A stretch of 6,188 nt of DNA from a candidate division FCPU426 bacterium. GTDB lineage: Bacteria; Oederibacteriota; PGYV01; Palsa-1178. Shown here piece after piece: positions 4,890 through 6,188 of the stretch; the first letter of the stretch is position 1, and every line of letters starts with the position of its first letter. The position numbers and the translations under genes were made by a program. The notes under the pieces were generated by a model that searched no databases, was not told the origin of the DNA, and saw only the letters and a program-made list of their open reading frames with translations. The stretch covers positions 1 through 6,188 of the forward strand of contig PMTB01000194.1 of the NCBI GenBank assembly GCA_003167475.1, read 5' to 3'.

Positions 4890-6150
4890 AAACGGCACCA
4901 TAGTCGATCCCTCGAATAAAAAAGAGGAAAAGGCCGATATTCTTGTAAATAACGGGAAAATAGAAAAGGTGGGAAAGTCCATCACGGATAAAGATGCGGA
5001 AGTTGTGGACGCGTCTGGCATGCTTGTTCTCCCCGGGTTCATAGACATGCACGTGCACTTCCGCGAACCGGGATTCGAGTACAAAGAAACCATAGAAACA
5101 GGCTCGCGCGCCGCCGCAAAAGGCGGTTTTACGACAGTGGCGTGCATGCCAAATACAGACCCGCCGATCGACAACCAGGCAATGGTGGAATTCATAAACA
5201 TGAAATCAAAACAGGTCGGATTGATAGACGTAAAAGCCATAGGGACCATAACCAAAGGAAGGGCTGGTTTGGAACTTGCCCCTATAGGCGAACTTTATAA
5301 AGCCGGCGCTGTGGCCATATCAGACGACGGCAGTACGGTTATGAACGCTGAAATAGTAAGGCGCGCCCTGCAGTACTGCAAGATGTTCGGTATGGCGCTT
5401 ATCGAGCACTGCGAGGACGTGAATCTTGCGGGCGATAATACGGTAAATGAAGGTTATTACGGCACAATGCTGGGGTTGAAAGGCATACCTGCTTCGGCAG
5501 AAGAATCGATAGTGGCCCGCGACATCATGATAGCCAAAGATACGGGCGGAAAACTTCACCTGGCGCATTTGTCAACCGCGGGAGCGGTCGAGATCCTTCG
5601 TTGGGCGAAAAAACAGGGGATAAACGTGACCGCAGAAGTCGCCCCGCACCACTTTTCGCTGGATGACTCAAATCTGGTAAATTACGACACAAACTATAAA
5701 ATGAACCCGCCGCTACGCTCGAAAGATGACGTGGAGGCCATGAAAAAAGGCTTAAAAGACGGCACCATAGACGTGATAGCGACGGACCACGCCCCGCACG
5801 CGGAGCTGGACAAGCACGTGGAATGGAACTTGGCGGCATACGGGATCATAGGGCTGGAAACGGCTTTTCCGCTGATAATAACAGAACTGGTGGCCCCGGG
5901 AGTGCTGACGATATCGGAAGCGGTGCAGAAAATCACGATAAACCCGGCTAAAATTCTGAATCTTAATAAAGGGACGCTTTCCGAAGGTGCGGAAGCGGAT
6001 ATAGTGATTGCGGATATAAATAAGGAAGTCAACATAACGGAAGAGTTTTTTGGTTCGCGTTCTTCGAACTCGCCTTTCATCGGTAAAAAGTTAAAAGGCA
6101 GTATTGAAAAGGTTTATAAAGCCGGAAAATTGGTTTACGAAAATAAGTAG
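4873..6150 (+). CDS. pyrC: Dihydroorotase, type I (Asp-bridged metal centre expected)
   Basis: It cyclises N-carbamoyl-aspartate to dihydroorotate, the step after PyrB. The 425-residue length fits the type I class found in Bacillus and Aquifex, not the shorter E. coli type. Metal ligands are visible: DMHVHFR (59-65; H60, H62), SDDG (150-153; D152), EHC (H179), AHLST (H232) and ATDHAPH (D305). R64, N94 and H308 are the expected substrate contacts. SDDG where other classes have a carboxylated Lys suggests an Asp-bridged zinc site. The ATG at 4873 follows GGAGGAGG (4857-4864) by 8 bases and lies inside pyrB, so translation is probably coupled. Such dihydroorotases can form a complex with PyrB, as in Aquifex; that is inference here. 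No terminator is visible in the 38 bases left after the stop. Confidence 0.96.
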   Translation: MKLLIKNGTIVDPSNKKEEKADILVNNGKIEKVGKSITDKDAEVVDASGMLVLPGFIDMHVHFREPGFEYKETIETGSRAAAKGGFTTVACMPNTDPPIDNQAMVEFINMKSKQVGLIDVKAIGTITKGRAGLELAPIGELYKAGAVAISDDGSTVMNAEIVRRALQYCKMFGMALIEHCEDVNLAGDNTVNEGYYGTMLGLKGIPASAEESIVARDIMIAKDTGGKLHLAHLSTAGAVEILRWAKKQGINVTAEVAPHHFSLDDSNLVNYDTNYKMNPPLRSKDDVEAMKKGLKDGTIDVIATDHAPHAELDKHVEWNLAAYGIIGLETAFPLIITELVAPGVLTISEAVQKITINPAKILNLNKGTLSEGAEADIVIADINKEVNITEEFFGSRSSNSPFIGKKLKGSIEKVYKAGKLVYENK

Positions 6151-6173
6151 TTGGTTGTCTGTAATTGGCAGGC

Positions 6174-6188
6174 TGTCATTGCGAGGAG
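6174..6188. repeat. Left end of a probable dispersed repeat (TGTCATTGCGAGGAG), cut by the window edge
   Basis: From memory, TGTCATTGCGAGGAG matches the beginning of a short intergenic palindromic repeat common in many bacterial genomes, which usually continues with a GCGAAGC-type core and an inverted end. Only 15 bases are visible, so the inverted arm cannot be checked. Confidence 0.45.

Overview
The window carries five protein-coding genes, all on the + strand: the 3' part of an outer-membrane/OmpA-type gene, a secreted NHL beta-propeller gene, and a three-gene pyrimidine biosynthesis operon (pyrR-pyrB-pyrC). The first gene combines a beta-barrel of PorV/PorQ type with a peptidoglycan-binding OmpA domain, so the cell has an outer membrane. 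Base composition is near 48% G+C in the lines I counted, with frequent ATA and AGG codons. The short palindromic repeats between genes are of a kind often seen in uncultured candidate phyla such as Elusimicrobiota, Omnitrophota or Goldbacteria. That placement is a low-confidence inference; no marker gene here settles it.

Layout. 2-1507: C-terminal part of a barrel + Ig-like + Ig-like + OmpA protein, open at the left edge. 1504-1665: a cluster of four short inverted repeats, the first overlapping the stop codon of the preceding gene. 1733-3013: an AT-richer gene for a secreted six-bladed NHL propeller with a cysteine-containing C-terminal domain. 3014-3403: a 390-base non-coding stretch with a GC-rich palindrome, a promoter, a PyrR-binding RNA hairpin, a competing antiterminator, an intrinsic terminator and two further hairpins. 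3404-6150: pyrR, pyrB and pyrC, packed with a 1-base gap and then a 17-base overlap. 6174-6188: what looks like the start of a dispersed repeat cut by the right edge.

How the genes work together. PyrB (aspartate carbamoyltransferase) and PyrC (dihydroorotase) catalyse consecutive steps of de novo UMP synthesis. PyrR is expected to sense UMP against PRPP and bind the hairpin at 3210-3242 of its own leader transcript. The three leader structures are mutually exclusive in the way known from Bacillus: PyrR bound gives a terminator, PyrR free gives an antiterminator and read-through. The best-supported result in the window is this complete PyrR attenuator in an organism that appears to have an outer membrane. 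The rest of the window is largely ordinary housekeeping and envelope genes; I found no convincing novel defence or mobile system.
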